From positions 1,459,501 through 1,523,500 of the forward strand of contig CANNCZ010000002.1 in the NCBI GenBank assembly GCA_947503275.1: a stretch of 64,000 bases of DNA. The letters run 5' to 3'. This DNA comes from an uncultured Erythrobacter sp. (GTDB taxonomy: Bacteria; Pseudomonadota; Alphaproteobacteria; Sphingomonadales; Sphingomonadaceae). Under the pieces are notes generated by a model. It was not told the origin of the DNA and searched no databases. It saw only the letters and a list, made by a program, of their open reading frames with translations. Within the stretch, counting starts at the first letter, position 1, and every line of letters starts with the position of its first letter. The position numbers and the translations under genes are program-made. Shown here in pieces: positions 45,086-54,449 of this stretch.

Positions 45086-46723
45086 ATGCAAACCAAGCAG
45101 ACCACAAATGAAGGGCTCAAGCGCGCCTATTCGATCACGATCACCGCTGGTGAAATCAACGACAAGATCGAGGCTGAGATCAAGAAGGTCGCGCCGCAGG
45201 TAAAAATGCCGGGTTTCCGCCCGGGCAAAGTGCCTGCGAACCTCGTCAAGAAGATGCATGGCGAACAAATCCACGCTCAGACGTTGAACGACACGATCCG
45301 CGAATCGGTTGATGAAGTTCTGAAATCTGAAGAGCTGCGCCCCGCGATGCAGCCTGCGATTGCCCTTGATGAAGGGTATGAAGAAGGCAAAGACGCGGTC
45401 GTCACGGTTGAACTCGAAGTTCTGCCCGTTGTCGAAGCGCCTGCGACCGACGGATTGAAGCTCGAGAAGCTTTCTGTTCCGGTAACCGATGAACAGATCG
45501 AAGAAGCGATCATGGGCATTGCTGGCCAAAACAAGAGTTACAAAGACGCCGCCAAAACCAAGAAGGCTGCAGACGGCAACCAGCTGATCATCGACTTCCT
45601 GGGTAAGCTGGACGGCGAACCCTTCGAAGGCGGCGCGGCAGAAGATGCACCATTGGTGATTGGTTCGGGTTCATTCATTCCTGGCTTTGAAGAACAGCTC
45701 GTCGGCGCGAAGACCGGTGATGAGAAGACAATCAACGTCACATTCCCCGCAGATTATCAGGCAGAGCACCTCGCCGGTAAAGAAGCGACATTCGACGTCA
45801 CTGTGAAAGCGGTGAAGGTTGAGACTGACACTGTTGTCGATGATGAGTTTGCGAAAAACCTCGGCCTCGACAGCCTTGAAAAGCTACAAGAGATTATGAA
45901 GGGTCAGCTTGAACAGCAGACCGCTGGTCTTACCCGCACGCAGATGAAGCGTTCGCTGCTTGATCAGCTCGCCGCGGGTCATGATTTCGAAGTCCCATCG
46001 ACCATGGTTGATGCGGAATTCGAACAGATTTGGGCACAGCTTCAACAAGAAGCGACCAAGGAAGAAGATCCAGAAGCCGCTCTCAAACAGATCGAAGACG
46101 AAAAAGACGATTATCGCGGCATCGCCGAACGCCGCGTGCGTTTGGGCCTCTTGCTGTCGGAAATCGGTCAGGCAAACAATGTTGAGGTCACTCAGCAGGA
46201 AATGTCGATGCTGGTTCAGCAAGCGGCGCAGCAATATCGCGAAGAAGATCGTGAGCGGTTCATGCAGTACATTCAGCAAGAGCCGATGGCTGCCGCTCAA
46301 CTGCGCGCACCGCTCTATGAGGACAAGGTCGTCGACTTCCTGTTCGACAAGGCTGATGTGACCGAGCGTGAAGTGACCGTTGAGGAGCTTCAGGCCGCGA
46401 TCGAAGCGGATGAGGAAGCCGAAGTCGCGAAGGCGAAGTCAGCTCCTAAGAAGAAGCCCGCCGCCAAAAAGGCGCCTGCGAAAAAGGCACCGGCCAAGAA
46501 AGCACCGGCTAAGAAAGCGGATACGGCGGCTGAGGAAAAGCCAGCGGCTAAGAAAGCTCCAGCTAAAAAGCCTGCGGCCAAAAAGGCTCCTGCGAAAAAG
46601 GCACCGGCGAAGGCTCCGGCCAAAGCGGCAGCAAAACCTGCTGCGGCTAAGAAAGCCCCGGCGAAGAAGCCTGCTGCAAAGAAAGCACCTGCCAAAAAGC
46701 CAGCTGCGAAGAAGGCTGACTGA
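45086..46723 (+). CDS. tig: Trigger factor with long Lys/Ala/Pro tail
   Basis: Residues 1-450 are ordinary trigger factor: N-terminal ribosome-binding domain with GFRPGKVP near residue 44, a PPIase FKBP-like domain (about 155-240) and the C-terminal helical chaperone domain. It binds nascent chains at the ribosome exit tunnel. Residues 452-545 are an added tail of repeats built on APAKK, KAPAKKPAAKK and PAAKK, with about 37 lysines, resembling histone H1/AlgP tails. Normal trigger factors are 430-460 residues. The tail is in frame with no internal stop, so it is a real extension. Placement before clpP/clpX in the window, with two unrelated genes between, differs from the usual tig-clpP-clpX run. 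Confidence 0.95.
   Translation: MQTKQTTNEGLKRAYSITITAGEINDKIEAEIKKVAPQVKMPGFRPGKVPANLVKKMHGEQIHAQTLNDTIRESVDEVLKSEELRPAMQPAIALDEGYEEGKDAVVTVELEVLPVVEAPATDGLKLEKLSVPVTDEQIEEAIMGIAGQNKSYKDAAKTKKAADGNQLIIDFLGKLDGEPFEGGAAEDAPLVIGSGSFIPGFEEQLVGAKTGDEKTINVTFPADYQAEHLAGKEATFDVTVKAVKVETDTVVDDEFAKNLGLDSLEKLQEIMKGQLEQQTAGLTRTQMKRSLLDQLAAGHDFEVPSTMVDAEFEQIWAQLQQEATKEEDPEAALKQIEDEKDDYRGIAERRVRLGLLLSEIGQANNVEVTQQEMSMLVQQAAQQYREEDRERFMQYIQQEPMAAAQLRAPLYEDKVVDFLFDKADVTEREVTVEELQAAIEADEEAEVAKAKSAPKKKPAAKKAPAKKAPAKKAPAKKADTAAEEKPAAKKAPAKKPAAKKAPAKKAPAKAPAKAAAKPAAAKKAPAKKPAAKKAPAKKPAAKKAD
46439..46720 (+). repeat. Degenerate tandem repeat encoding the tig tail
   Basis: The last ~282 coding bases of tig are a degenerate tandem array of units coding for KAPAKK and KPAAKK, with silent changes between copies (AAA/AAG, GCA/GCG/GCC/GCT). 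The codon diversity argues for selection on the protein rather than recent slippage. Confidence 0.8.
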
Positions 46724-46752
46724 TCAGGTTCGATTATTGAGGGGGTCGGGCG

Positions 46753-48309
46753 TTACTCGCCGGATCTCCACCTGCGAAATGAGGGCGCGGGCAGTTCAGC
46801 TGTTCGCGCCCTTTCATATGCAGCGCCCACTTTCAGCACATCGTGATCGGCCCATTTTGCACCGAAAAAGCTGATCCCCACCGGTAACCGTTCAACCGCG
46901 CCCATGGGCACGGTCAAATGCGGATAGCCTGCGATGGCTGCGGGTGATCCGAAGCCAATTGAGCCGTTAAACTGGTCGCCCAGAACAAGATCGCTCATCC
47001 AAGCCGGGCCGCGGGTGGGGGCGACAAGAAAATCGACATTGTTGTCAGCGAGCAGCACGTCGAGTGTCTCTTCGCCTGCAATCCGCACAGCATTGGCGCG
47101 CGCCTCTTCGTAAACGACGCGGTCGGTGGTGCCTTCTGCGGTTTGGAATATCCCTTGGTCGAACCAACGCATTTCAGTGCCTGCGTTTGCTTCATTGAAG
47201 GCGATCAGGTCAGCGAGCGAACGCGGGGTCTCGCCCTCTTCGAATTCGGGGATTGAGCGCAAATACTTGCCCATCTCTTCGCGCAATTCATACAGCAGCA
47301 CCGTGAAACTATCAGAGTACATCTGCGGGTTTGGCTCAAATTCGATATCGACCAACACCGCGCCTGCACGCTCCAAATCCGCCAATGCGACATCGAACAC
47401 GCCGGTGACTTGATCATTGCTGCCAATCTGTTCGCGCATCACTCCAATCCGCACGCCTGAAAGCGAGAAGTCAGCGAGGCCAGCGGTGTAATCCGCCACA
47501 CGCTGCGCGCCCATAGTTGCGCCGTCAGCGGCATCCTCGCCTGCCATCGCAGACAGCAGCAAAGCGGCGTCCGCAACGGATTTCGCCATGGGACCAGCGG
47601 TGTCTTGGGTGGAGCTGATTGGGACGACATGGGTACGGCTGACGATGCCGACGCTGGGTTTGAAACCAACAACGCCATTGATCGATGCAGGACAAGAGAT
47701 CGAACCATTGGTTTCTGTGCCTATGGCGGCCCATGCGAACCCGGCGGCAATGGCTGCACCGCTGCCCGAAGACGATCCGCAAGTGTTGCGGTCGATTGCG
47801 TGTGGATTGCGGGTCAGCCCTTCGACCGCGCTCCACCCGCTGGTGGAATCGTTGGACCGGATGTTAGCCCACTCAGATAGATTGGTTTTGCCGAGGATGA
47901 CCCCGCCTGCCTCACGTATATTGGCGATCAGCGGCGCATCACGACCAGTGTTGTTATCCGCCAGCGCCAGCGATCCTGCGGTGGTGGGAAATTCGCGCGT
48001 GTCGATATTGTCCTTCACCAAGATGCTGCGCCCGCGCAAAATGCCGGTCGATGCCAGCCTGCGGGCCTCGACCGGGGCCTCCACATTGTAGTCGATCACC
48101 GCGTTGAGCATCGGGCCGTTATCGTCGAGCGCTTGGATGCGCAGAATATAGTCTGTGACGGCCATCGTTTCCGCAAAGGAGGTGTGCAGATGCGGCGGCT
48201 CGGCTGCCGTTTCGGTTTGCTCTTGTGATTGTGCAAAGGCCGGGGCGAGGCCTCCTGCAAGAGCGGTGGAGGCAAGAGTGGCGATTGCGATCAGCGGTTT
48301 TGTTTGCAT
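46753..48309 (-). CDS. Secreted amidase-signature-family hydrolase
   Basis: 518 residues with signal peptide (1-26, Ala-rich) from ATG 48309. The Ser-cisSer-Lys triad is recognisable: Lys in ILVKDNID (about 100), the cis-Ser in CGSSSGSGAAIA (about 178) and the nucleophile Ser in GTETNGSISCPAS (about 200). Family members hydrolyse amides from indoleacetamide to N-acyl compounds; substrate is not inferable. A periplasmic or exported location is likely from the signal peptide. It converges with tig and is divergent from the acyltransferase gene. Confidence 0.88.
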   Translation of the reverse strand: MQTKPLIAIATLASTALAGGLAPAFAQSQEQTETAAEPPHLHTSFAETMAVTDYILRIQALDDNGPMLNAVIDYNVEAPVEARRLASTGILRGRSILVKDNIDTREFPTTAGSLALADNNTGRDAPLIANIREAGGVILGKTNLSEWANIRSNDSTSGWSAVEGLTRNPHAIDRNTCGSSSGSGAAIAAGFAWAAIGTETNGSISCPASINGVVGFKPSVGIVSRTHVVPISSTQDTAGPMAKSVADAALLLSAMAGEDAADGATMGAQRVADYTAGLADFSLSGVRIGVMREQIGSNDQVTGVFDVALADLERAGAVLVDIEFEPNPQMYSDSFTVLLYELREEMGKYLRSIPEFEEGETPRSLADLIAFNEANAGTEMRWFDQGIFQTAEGTTDRVVYEEARANAVRIAGEETLDVLLADNNVDFLVAPTRGPAWMSDLVLGDQFNGSIGFGSPAAIAGYPHLTVPMGAVERLPVGISFFGAKWADHDVLKVGAAYERARTAELPAPSFRRWRSGE

Positions 48310-48483
48310 GGCACTACACTGCGCGAAGTCATGCCCGAATTGCAAGGGGAGGGCGCGTTAACCCATGCGCGCGCTCGCGTCTCACATCTGGACGCGGGCC
48401 GAGTGGCGATTGTGCACTGCCTTTTAACCCGTATCTGGCAGGTTCCCGACTAAGCCGACGAAGCTCGAGAAGTACTAGCGATC

Positions 48484-49758
48484 ATGACAACCGCAACGGA
48501 CACCAAATCAGCACCGCAAAAGCGCAAGCATTATCACGACATTGATGGTGCGCGCTCGGTGCTGATGTTCCTCTCCGTGGCGCTGCATGCCGGTACAGTT
48601 TATGCCCCGGCTCGCCCATGGATCACGGGCAACGCTGATCGCGCGGCCATTTTCGACTGGCTGATTTTCGGCCTGCACCTGTTTATCACGCCGACGTTCT
48701 TCTTTGTTGGTGGGTTCTTTGCAGTCTTACTGCTGACACGGCGCACACCGGCGGATTTCCTCTGGAACCGCTTTCTGCGAACGGCGATCCCGCTCATTTT
48801 CATCGCGCTAACGTTCAATATGCTGGAGCATTATTTGCGCTGGGGTGATGCCGGGGGCAGTGGCTCTATGCTCGATTGGATTGGCAGCGCGGCATTTGTC
48901 GAAGTGTGGGCAGGCGGAACATGGCAGCTGCATCTGTGGTTCCTTGTCAGCCTGATCCCGATGTTCCTGCTCGCCGCGGCGGTGCAAGTGGTGATCCCCA
49001 AATCCTCGCGCATTCGCAGCTTCAGCGTCACGATCTCGGACAAGTTTGGCGGTTTGATCGCGGGCACTGTGCCGTTTCTGTTTGGCCTGTTGTTTCTGGG
49101 GTTAGCGAACACAGCCAATTACGCCTCTGCCGCAGTGGTGCCAGGCAGCTATGACTTGATCGTGCCAGGCTTTCAGAGCTGGTATAAACTCACCGCCGAA
49201 TTTCCCTTCTTTGTGATTGGGGTCATGGCGGCGTTGTCACCACGCCTGCTGAGCGCGTTGGTTGAGTGGCGCTGGTGGATGCCGCTCGCCGCGATGGCAG
49301 CGTTCTATTTTCAGCCCTATGCCGATGCCGAAGACAGCTTTTTGACCGGTATGGTGATGCTGTTTGCAAACCAACTGGCGATTTGGACGCTGGTTCTGTT
49401 CATTCTGCAATTCTTCCACCGCTTCTTTAACGAAGGCGGTCCGCGCACCACTTGGCTCGCCGATTGTGCTCTGTCGATGTATCTGTTCCACCACTGCTTC
49501 ATCTACGTTTTTGGGCAGATGTTTGTGAACGTCGATTGGCCGATCGCGCTGGAGTTTGTTCTGGTGACGCTCCTCTCAGCAGGCACGGTTATCGCGATCC
49601 ATGAATTGATCATTCGGCGGTTTGCGCTGGCCCGGTTGCTCGCCAATGGTAAAACCGATGTCGATGCGGTTAAGAAACAGCCCGGTTTCTTCGCAGCTTT
49701 CGCCTCGGATCGCCCGATTAAAACTGCGTCATCGGCCAAGCTTTCCCCAAAGGCGTAA
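48484..49758 (+). CDS. Acyltransferase-3-family membrane protein (MdoC/OpgC-like)
   Basis: 424 residues with about ten membrane segments. The N-terminal HYHDIDGARSVLMFLSVALHAG (about 16-37) carries the conserved Asp and His region of the acyltransferase-3 family; the QLHLWFLVSLIPMF segment near 148 is typical of OpgC and related sugar or lipid acyltransferases. It should acylate a periplasmic or envelope glycan or lipid; no glucan synthesis gene is adjacent. Confidence 0.8.
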   Translation: MTTATDTKSAPQKRKHYHDIDGARSVLMFLSVALHAGTVYAPARPWITGNADRAAIFDWLIFGLHLFITPTFFFVGGFFAVLLLTRRTPADFLWNRFLRTAIPLIFIALTFNMLEHYLRWGDAGGSGSMLDWIGSAAFVEVWAGGTWQLHLWFLVSLIPMFLLAAAVQVVIPKSSRIRSFSVTISDKFGGLIAGTVPFLFGLLFLGLANTANYASAAVVPGSYDLIVPGFQSWYKLTAEFPFFVIGVMAALSPRLLSALVEWRWWMPLAAMAAFYFQPYADAEDSFLTGMVMLFANQLAIWTLVLFILQFFHRFFNEGGPRTTWLADCALSMYLFHHCFIYVFGQMFVNVDWPIALEFVLVTLLSAGTVIAIHELIIRRFALARLLANGKTDVDAVKKQPGFFAAFASDRPIKTASSAKLSPKA

Positions 49759-49767
49759 ATGTGCGCA

Positions 49768-49800
49768 CTTGAAAGTCGCACGCCTGCGTCCGACATGGAC
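49768..49800 (+). promoter_or_regulatory. Possible RpoH-type promoter of clpP
   Basis: CTTGAAA (49768-49774) is followed after 16 bases by CGACATGGAC (49791-49800), about 45 bases before the clpP ATG. The -35 matches the alphaproteobacterial RpoH consensus; the -10 is only partly similar. rpoH itself is in this window and clpP is a usual RpoH target. This needs a transcription-start map. Confidence 0.35.
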
Positions 49801-49843
49801 ACTTCAGAGATAAACACACAGATCCAATAAGGACCAAAGCCCC

Positions 49844-50548
49844 ATGATCAATCTGTTCGGCGATAATGGCGAAACTCACGGCTCTCAGGGGCAATTCACG
49901 ACCGACCCGCTGACCGGTGCGTTGGTGCCGATGGTGGTCGAACAGACCAGCCGGGGTGAACGCAGCTTCGACATTTTCAGCCGACTGCTGCGTGAGCGGA
50001 TTGTGTTTGTGACTGGCCAAGTTGAAGACGGCATGGCCTCGCTCATCACGGCTCAGCTGTTGTTCCTTGAAAGCGAAAACCCATCGAAGCCGATTTCGAT
50101 GTACATCAACTCGCCCGGCGGCGTTGTGACCGCTGGCATGGCGATCCACGACACGATGCAATACATCAAACCGCGCGTGTCGACCGTGTGCATGGGACAG
50201 GCCGCATCGATGGGAAGCTTCCTGCTTGCCGCAGGTGAGCCGGGCATGCGCGTTGCTCTGCCCAATGCCCGCATCATGATCCACCAGCCATCTGGCGGTG
50301 CGCGCGGTATGGCATCGGACATCGAAATTCAGGCACGCGAAATCCTGCGCATCAAATCGCGGATGAACGATCTGTATGTGAAATACACTGGCAAGACGCT
50401 GAAAGTGATCGAGGACGCGATGGATCGCGACACGTTCCTCGAAGCGGAAGAAGCCAAGAAATTCGGCCTGGTCGACAAGGTATTCGAAACCCGTCCAGAA
50501 GGCGAAGAATCCGACGATGAAAAGGGTTCAGGCGGCGCGCCCGAATAA
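49844..50548 (+). CDS. clpP: ATP-dependent Clp protease proteolytic subunit
   Basis: 234 residues with nucleophile Ser122 ([10 protein letters not shown]), His147 (MIHQPSG) and downstream Asp of the catalytic triad. The N-terminal axial region and C-terminal acidic tail are extended relative to E. coli ClpP. ClpP forms the tetradecameric proteolytic chamber served by ClpX. It precedes clpX by 226 bases. Confidence 0.96.
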   Translation: MINLFGDNGETHGSQGQFTTDPLTGALVPMVVEQTSRGERSFDIFSRLLRERIVFVTGQVEDGMASLITAQLLFLESENPSKPISMYINSPGGVVTAGMAIHDTMQYIKPRVSTVCMGQAASMGSFLLAAGEPGMRVALPNARIMIHQPSGGARGMASDIEIQAREILRIKSRMNDLYVKYTGKTLKVIEDAMDRDTFLEAEEAKKFGLVDKVFETRPEGEESDDEKGSGGAPE

Positions 50549-50774
50549 AACTTCACCTTAGCCCACGTGACCGCTCCGATCTGGGACGCGGTGACATTGG
50601 CTGGGGGCGATCTTCATAAGTGGTGCACGAAAACCACTTAACCGGATGCAAAATCTGTTGGTGTGAGTTGATTCATCTGCCAGCGACTATAGGATCATGG
50701 AATCCATAGCCGGACCGAATCCCCCGGGGGGTATGTAACGCCCCCTTCCGGTTTGGGGTCGAGGACAATTAGGA
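50549..50774 (+). other. Structured leader between clpP and clpX
   Basis: This 226-base gap has no gene. AAGTGGT (50618-50624) and ACCACTT (50633-50639) form a 7-bp hairpin without T-run. Near the end CCCCCGGGGG (50721-50730) and GCCCCC (50740-50745) can form alternative GC-rich structures just before the clpX AGGACAATTAGGA ribosome-binding region. A separate clpX promoter and a structured 5' UTR are plausible. Confidence 0.4.
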
Positions 50775-52040
50775 ATGACGAAATTGAGCGGATCTGACAG
50801 CAAAAGCACCCTGTATTGCAGCTTCTGCGGGAAGTCTCAGCACGAAGTTCGCAAGCTGATCGCTGGCCCCACGGTCTTTATTTGCGATGAATGCGTCGAG
50901 CTGTGCAACGACATCATCCGCGAAGAGACCAAAGCAGGCATTGCTGGTAAGAAAGAGGGCGAGGTTCCGACCCCGTCAGAAATCTTTGCTCAGCTTAATG
51001 ACTATGTGATCGGCCAGAATTCGGCGAAACGGAACCTGTCGGTCGCGGTCCACAACCATTACAAGCGCCTCAAACATTCCGGCAAATCGGGCGAAGTTGA
51101 GCTCGCGAAATCGAACATTTTGCTGGTTGGTCCAACCGGCACGGGTAAGACGCTGCTCGCGCAAACACTCGCGCGCACATTCGATGTGCCGTTCACCATG
51201 GCCGATGCGACCACTCTGACAGAGGCGGGTTATGTCGGTGAGGATGTTGAGAACATCATCCTGAAACTGCTGCAGTCGTCCGACTACAATGTTGAGAAAG
51301 CGCAGCACGGCATCGTTTATATCGATGAGATCGACAAGATTACGCGTAAAGCCGAAAACCCCTCCATCACGCGCGACGTGTCGGGTGAGGGCGTGCAACA
51401 GGCTTTGCTGAAATTGATGGAAGGCACCACGGCTTCCGTCCCACCACAAGGCGGACGTAAGCATCCTCAGCAGGAGTTTCTGCAAGTGGACACGACCAAC
51501 ATCCTGTTCATCTGCGGCGGCGCGTTTGCGGGTCTGGATAAGATCATCGCAGACCGCCTCCAAAAACGCTCAATCGGCTTTGGCGCGCATGTCGCCGATC
51601 CGGACAAGCGCAAGGTTGGTGAGCTCCTTGAAAAGAGCGAACCCGAAGATTTGCTCAAGTTTGGGCTAATTCCTGAATTTGTCGGTCGTCTGCCAGTGAT
51701 TGCGACGCTGCACGACCTTGATGTCGATGCTTTGGTAACGATCCTGCAAGAGCCGAAAAACGCGCTGGTCAAGCAATATGGCAAGCTGTTCGAGCTTGAG
51801 GATGTCGTACTGACCTTCACTGATGAAGCTTTGAAAGAGATCGCGGAAAAGGCGATCTTGCGTAAAACCGGTGCCCGAGGATTGCGCTCTATTGTTGAGG
51901 CAATCCTGCTTGATACGATGTTTGACCTGCCAGATATGGAAGGCGTTACAGAGATCGTGATCGACGATGAAGTCGTCGCCGGCAACAAAGACCCGATCCG
52001 CGTCCATAGCGGCGAAGAGGCGAAGGAAGAGGCGGCTTAG
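50775..52040 (+). CDS. clpX: ATP-dependent Clp unfoldase ClpX
   Basis: 421 residues. N-terminal zinc-binding domain Cys15, Cys18, Cys37 and Cys40; Walker A GPTGTGKT at 119-126; the ENIILKLLQ and DEIDKITRK Walker B region; the pore loop GYVGEDVE. ClpX unfolds substrates for ClpP and, in alphaproteobacteria, degrades cell-cycle regulators such as CtrA. Confidence 0.97.
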   Translation: MTKLSGSDSKSTLYCSFCGKSQHEVRKLIAGPTVFICDECVELCNDIIREETKAGIAGKKEGEVPTPSEIFAQLNDYVIGQNSAKRNLSVAVHNHYKRLKHSGKSGEVELAKSNILLVGPTGTGKTLLAQTLARTFDVPFTMADATTLTEAGYVGEDVENIILKLLQSSDYNVEKAQHGIVYIDEIDKITRKAENPSITRDVSGEGVQQALLKLMEGTTASVPPQGGRKHPQQEFLQVDTTNILFICGGAFAGLDKIIADRLQKRSIGFGAHVADPDKRKVGELLEKSEPEDLLKFGLIPEFVGRLPVIATLHDLDVDALVTILQEPKNALVKQYGKLFELEDVVLTFTDEALKEIAEKAILRKTGARGLRSIVEAILLDTMFDLPDMEGVTEIVIDDEVVAGNKDPIRVHSGEEAKEEAA

Positions 52041-52114
52041 GCTTCCTGCTAAGTCGAGTAACGCTTTCTTTAAATGAAGTGACTTAGTTATCTTCCTAAA
52101 TGGAGGGTAACGGT

Positions 52115-52843
52115 ATGTTTGATCGGTTCCAAAAAGCGAGTTGGCTCGCTCTTTTTGCCGCACCTTTTCTGATTTCGGCAAGCTCAGGAGAAGGAGGCGC
52201 GGCGCCCACTGTTCTCACTGTCAGTGGTCAGGGATACTCTTCGCAAGCCTCACAAGTCTTGACGGTCAACGCCAGCTCATCGAGCTGGTCGAAGTATGCA
52301 GGGCATGCCGTTCGCGATAACGCTTCTGTGTTAGACAGACTGAGGGACAGGCTGGCTAGAAACGACATTGATCCTCGGGACATTACGTCGGGCGGCTTTC
52401 GACTGTCTGAAGCGCGAGACCCCGATGACAATGACGGCGACCGCGATCGCGGTTACCAGGTCAGCCAACAACTTGTCATCTTCATCCGTGATCCAGACGC
52501 AGCGGGGCCAGTTATTGACGCTTTAGTCGAGGCGGGCGCCGATGGCATCAATGTCGGCAGATCGAATGGATACGGTCAAGTAACCACGCCAGAGACTCAA
52601 AAGGAGGCCCGTGAGGCTGCCGTTAACGACGCTCGCCAAAAGGCTGAAGACTATGCGGATGCCTTTGGCATGAAGATCGTTCGAGTGGCTACTGTAGGGG
52701 ACGGCGGTGTGCGCATGACAGGAAGCCCCGCACCAATTGCGCGCGCCACAGCTGTCGATATCGATATTCCTACGCAGATCGACAACGGCGAAAGCGCCGT
52801 CCTTGCTTCGGTCAGTGTCGAATTTGAACTCGCTCCACGTTAG
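52115..52843 (+). CDS. SIMPL (DUF541) domain protein, secreted
   Basis: 242 residues. ATG 52115 is preferred over 52100 because GGAGGG precedes it by 8 bases. A signal peptide (about 1-28) leads into a SIMPL domain with VLTVSGQGYSS and the central REAAVNDARQKAEDYADAFG (about 165-190). SIMPL proteins occur in the periplasm or associated with membranes and are often stress-related; the function is not settled. The gene is followed by a strong hairpin at 52856. Confidence 0.8.
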   Translation: MFDRFQKASWLALFAAPFLISASSGEGGAAPTVLTVSGQGYSSQASQVLTVNASSSSWSKYAGHAVRDNASVLDRLRDRLARNDIDPRDITSGGFRLSEARDPDDNDGDRDRGYQVSQQLVIFIRDPDAAGPVIDALVEAGADGINVGRSNGYGQVTTPETQKEAREAAVNDARQKAEDYADAFGMKIVRVATVGDGGVRMTGSPAPIARATAVDIDIPTQIDNGESAVLASVSVEFELAPR

Positions 52844-52855
52844 ACCAACGAAAAA

Positions 52856-52888
52856 CCCCGCCCGGCTTTTGGAGGAAGCCGGACGGGG
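52856..52888. terminator. Strong bidirectional hairpin between SIMPL and fasciclin genes
   Basis: Arms CCCCGCCCGGCTT (52856-52868) and AAGCCGGACGGGG (52876-52888) form a 13-bp stem with one mismatch and a 7-base loop. On the minus strand it is followed by TTTTT, giving a good intrinsic terminator for the fasciclin gene; on the plus strand TCTGTTT is a weaker U-run for the SIMPL gene. Confidence 0.8.
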
Positions 52889-52958
52889 TCTGTTTGCAGC
52901 GCCGCTCCGCGATTGGGAGGGAATTTGCGCAGCGGTGCTAACTGGAATGAGTTACGGT

Positions 52959-53522
52959 TCAGCCGGGCAGAAAGACGCCGTCTGTTACGTGAATAATTCC
53001 GTTTGATGTGCCGACATCGGCAGTTGTCACAGCGGTCGCTCGGCCCGCGCCATCAGTGATAACAATCGTCTCACCGGACAAACGTGCGGTTAGCGTGCCG
53101 CCCGAAACTGTCTCAATTGTCGCTTCGCCGCCGTGACGGTTGATCAGACCCATTAAATCGCTCGCTGTCACGCGTCCTGCTACCGCATGATAGGTCAAGA
53201 TACCGGTAAGCGTTTCCTTGTTCTCGGGCATCACCAGAGTTGCGACCGTACCATCGGGCAGCTTGGCAAACGCAGTGTCAGTTGGCGCAAAAATGGTGAA
53301 CGGGCCGGGGCTTGAAAGTGTCTCAACCAATCCAGCAGCTTGGACCGCAGCGACCAGAGTTGTGTGGACACCGGTGCTGACCGCGGTTTCAACGATGTTG
53401 GGGCTTTGTTGCTGGCTCGCGCTTGATGCGTGATGATCGGCCATTGCGGGGCTCGCGGCGAGGCCGGTTGCGGCAACAGCGGCGAAAAGAGCAGCTTTGA
53501 GAGTCTTAGTGGGAATAGGCAT
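52959..53522 (-). CDS. Fasciclin (FAS1) domain protein, secreted
   Basis: 187 residues with signal peptide (cleavage after AMA, residue 28) and one FAS1 domain with the two characteristic boxes FTIFAPTDTAFAKLP and a C-terminal NGIIHVTDGVFLPG. FAS1 domains mediate adhesion or bind extracellular ligands. The gene follows the anti-sigma gene (162-base gap) on the same strand, so it is a likely target of that sigma factor, as MPT70/MPT83 are of SigK in mycobacteria. Confidence 0.9.
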   Translation of the reverse strand: MPIPTKTLKAALFAAVAATGLAASPAMADHHASSASQQQSPNIVETAVSTGVHTTLVAAVQAAGLVETLSSPGPFTIFAPTDTAFAKLPDGTVATLVMPENKETLTGILTYHAVAGRVTASDLMGLINRHGGEATIETVSGGTLTARLSGETIVITDGAGRATAVTTADVGTSNGIIHVTDGVFLPG

Positions 53523-53557
53523 TGGGATCTCCTTTGGTAAGGCAAGCCCTCCCGATC

Positions 53558-53586
53558 TTGCGCAACAGCTACGCTTCGTTGCGCAA
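53558..53586. promoter_or_regulatory. Paired TTGCGCAA palindromes upstream of the fasciclin gene
   Basis: TTGCGCAA occurs at 53558-53565 and 53579-53586, centres 21 bp apart (two helical turns), 36-65 bases upstream of the fasciclin start on its strand. Each copy is self-complementary. It may be a repressor operator or an RNA hairpin in the leader. I cannot name a regulator. Confidence 0.4.
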
Positions 53587-53684
53587 CTCGGATGCGTGAA
53601 TGCGAAAATTTGTTTGATTATTGCAAAATAACGCTGTGAGGCGAGTTTTCGCTGCGGTGAGTTGAAGTGTGCAAAACCGCAGGA

Positions 53685-54449
53685 TTAGACCTGCGAAAAC
53701 GCCCCTTCGGCCACCACTGGTCCTGCGTCCTGCCCCTCAGGCTTACCGCCGATCGGCTCACGGGTGAGGACGAGATTCACTCCATTGCCGAGATTGCGCG
53801 CGACGTCCGCAGGCAGCTCCATCGCGGTCACTTCGCCGGGCGCGACCACGCCGAGTGATTGCAAGGCGCTGCCATCAGCGGGTACCAGCCACAGCTCATG
53901 ATCGTGCACACCATCGGCGGTAAGGCCAATCGCGCCGACCAACATGCGTTCGCTTTCGGGTATATAAGTCACATCCAGCCGCAAACCTGTCTCACCAATC
54001 GGAACCTGCGCGACTAATGGGTCAGCTGCGGCGATTTGTGGAGTGTCAGTCGGTGAGGGCGACGATAGCGGCCCACTACCGGGGGCAAACACCATCACGG
54101 CCAGCATGACTGCGGCGGCTGCAGAGGTGATTCCGGCGGTCCATTGCCAACGGCGCAGGCGCGATGTGAGGTCGATAACCTCCGCGCCCGAATTCTCGCC
54201 GCCAGTTGCCTCAGCCCCGTTCACCTCAGCCGCAATCCGCGACCAAAGCTCGGCGCTTGGCTCCATTCCGGCGACTTCGTCTGTCAAAGGCGCGAACCAG
54301 TTGTCCCACCATTCCTTGCGCCAAGCAAAGTCAGCGTCGGTCGCGACCTTGCCACGTGCGCCAAGCAGCTCTTCGCCTTCAAGCAGGCCAAGTGCATATT
54401 CGGCTGCAATCATCGGATCGTCGCGCTTGATATCCTTGTCTTCGCTCAT
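53685..54449 (-). CDS. Anti-sigma factor, RskA type
   Basis: 254 residues. The N-terminal sigma-binding part (about 1-85, DPMIAAEYALGLLEGEE) is followed by a membrane helix (about 101-123) and a C-terminal periplasmic RskA domain with PLVAQVPIGETGLRLDVTYI and HELWLVPADGSA. Such factors hold an ECF sigma at the membrane and release it after stimulus-dependent proteolysis. It overlaps the sigma gene stop by 4 bases. Confidence 0.85.
   Translation of the reverse strand: MSEDKDIKRDDPMIAAEYALGLLEGEELLGARGKVATDADFAWRKEWWDNWFAPLTDEVAGMEPSAELWSRIAAEVNGAEATGGENSGAEVIDLTSRLRRWQWTAGITSAAAAVMLAVMVFAPGSGPLSSPSPTDTPQIAAADPLVAQVPIGETGLRLDVTYIPESERMLVGAIGLTADGVHDHELWLVPADGSALQSLGVVAPGEVTAMELPADVARNLGNGVNLVLTREPIGGKPEGQDAGPVVAEGAFSQV

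Noticed and set aside
46439-46720. CRISPR-like or satellite repeat
   Set aside because: The units vary in sequence and are in frame as Lys/Ala/Pro-rich coding DNA at the end of tig; no spacers of equal length.
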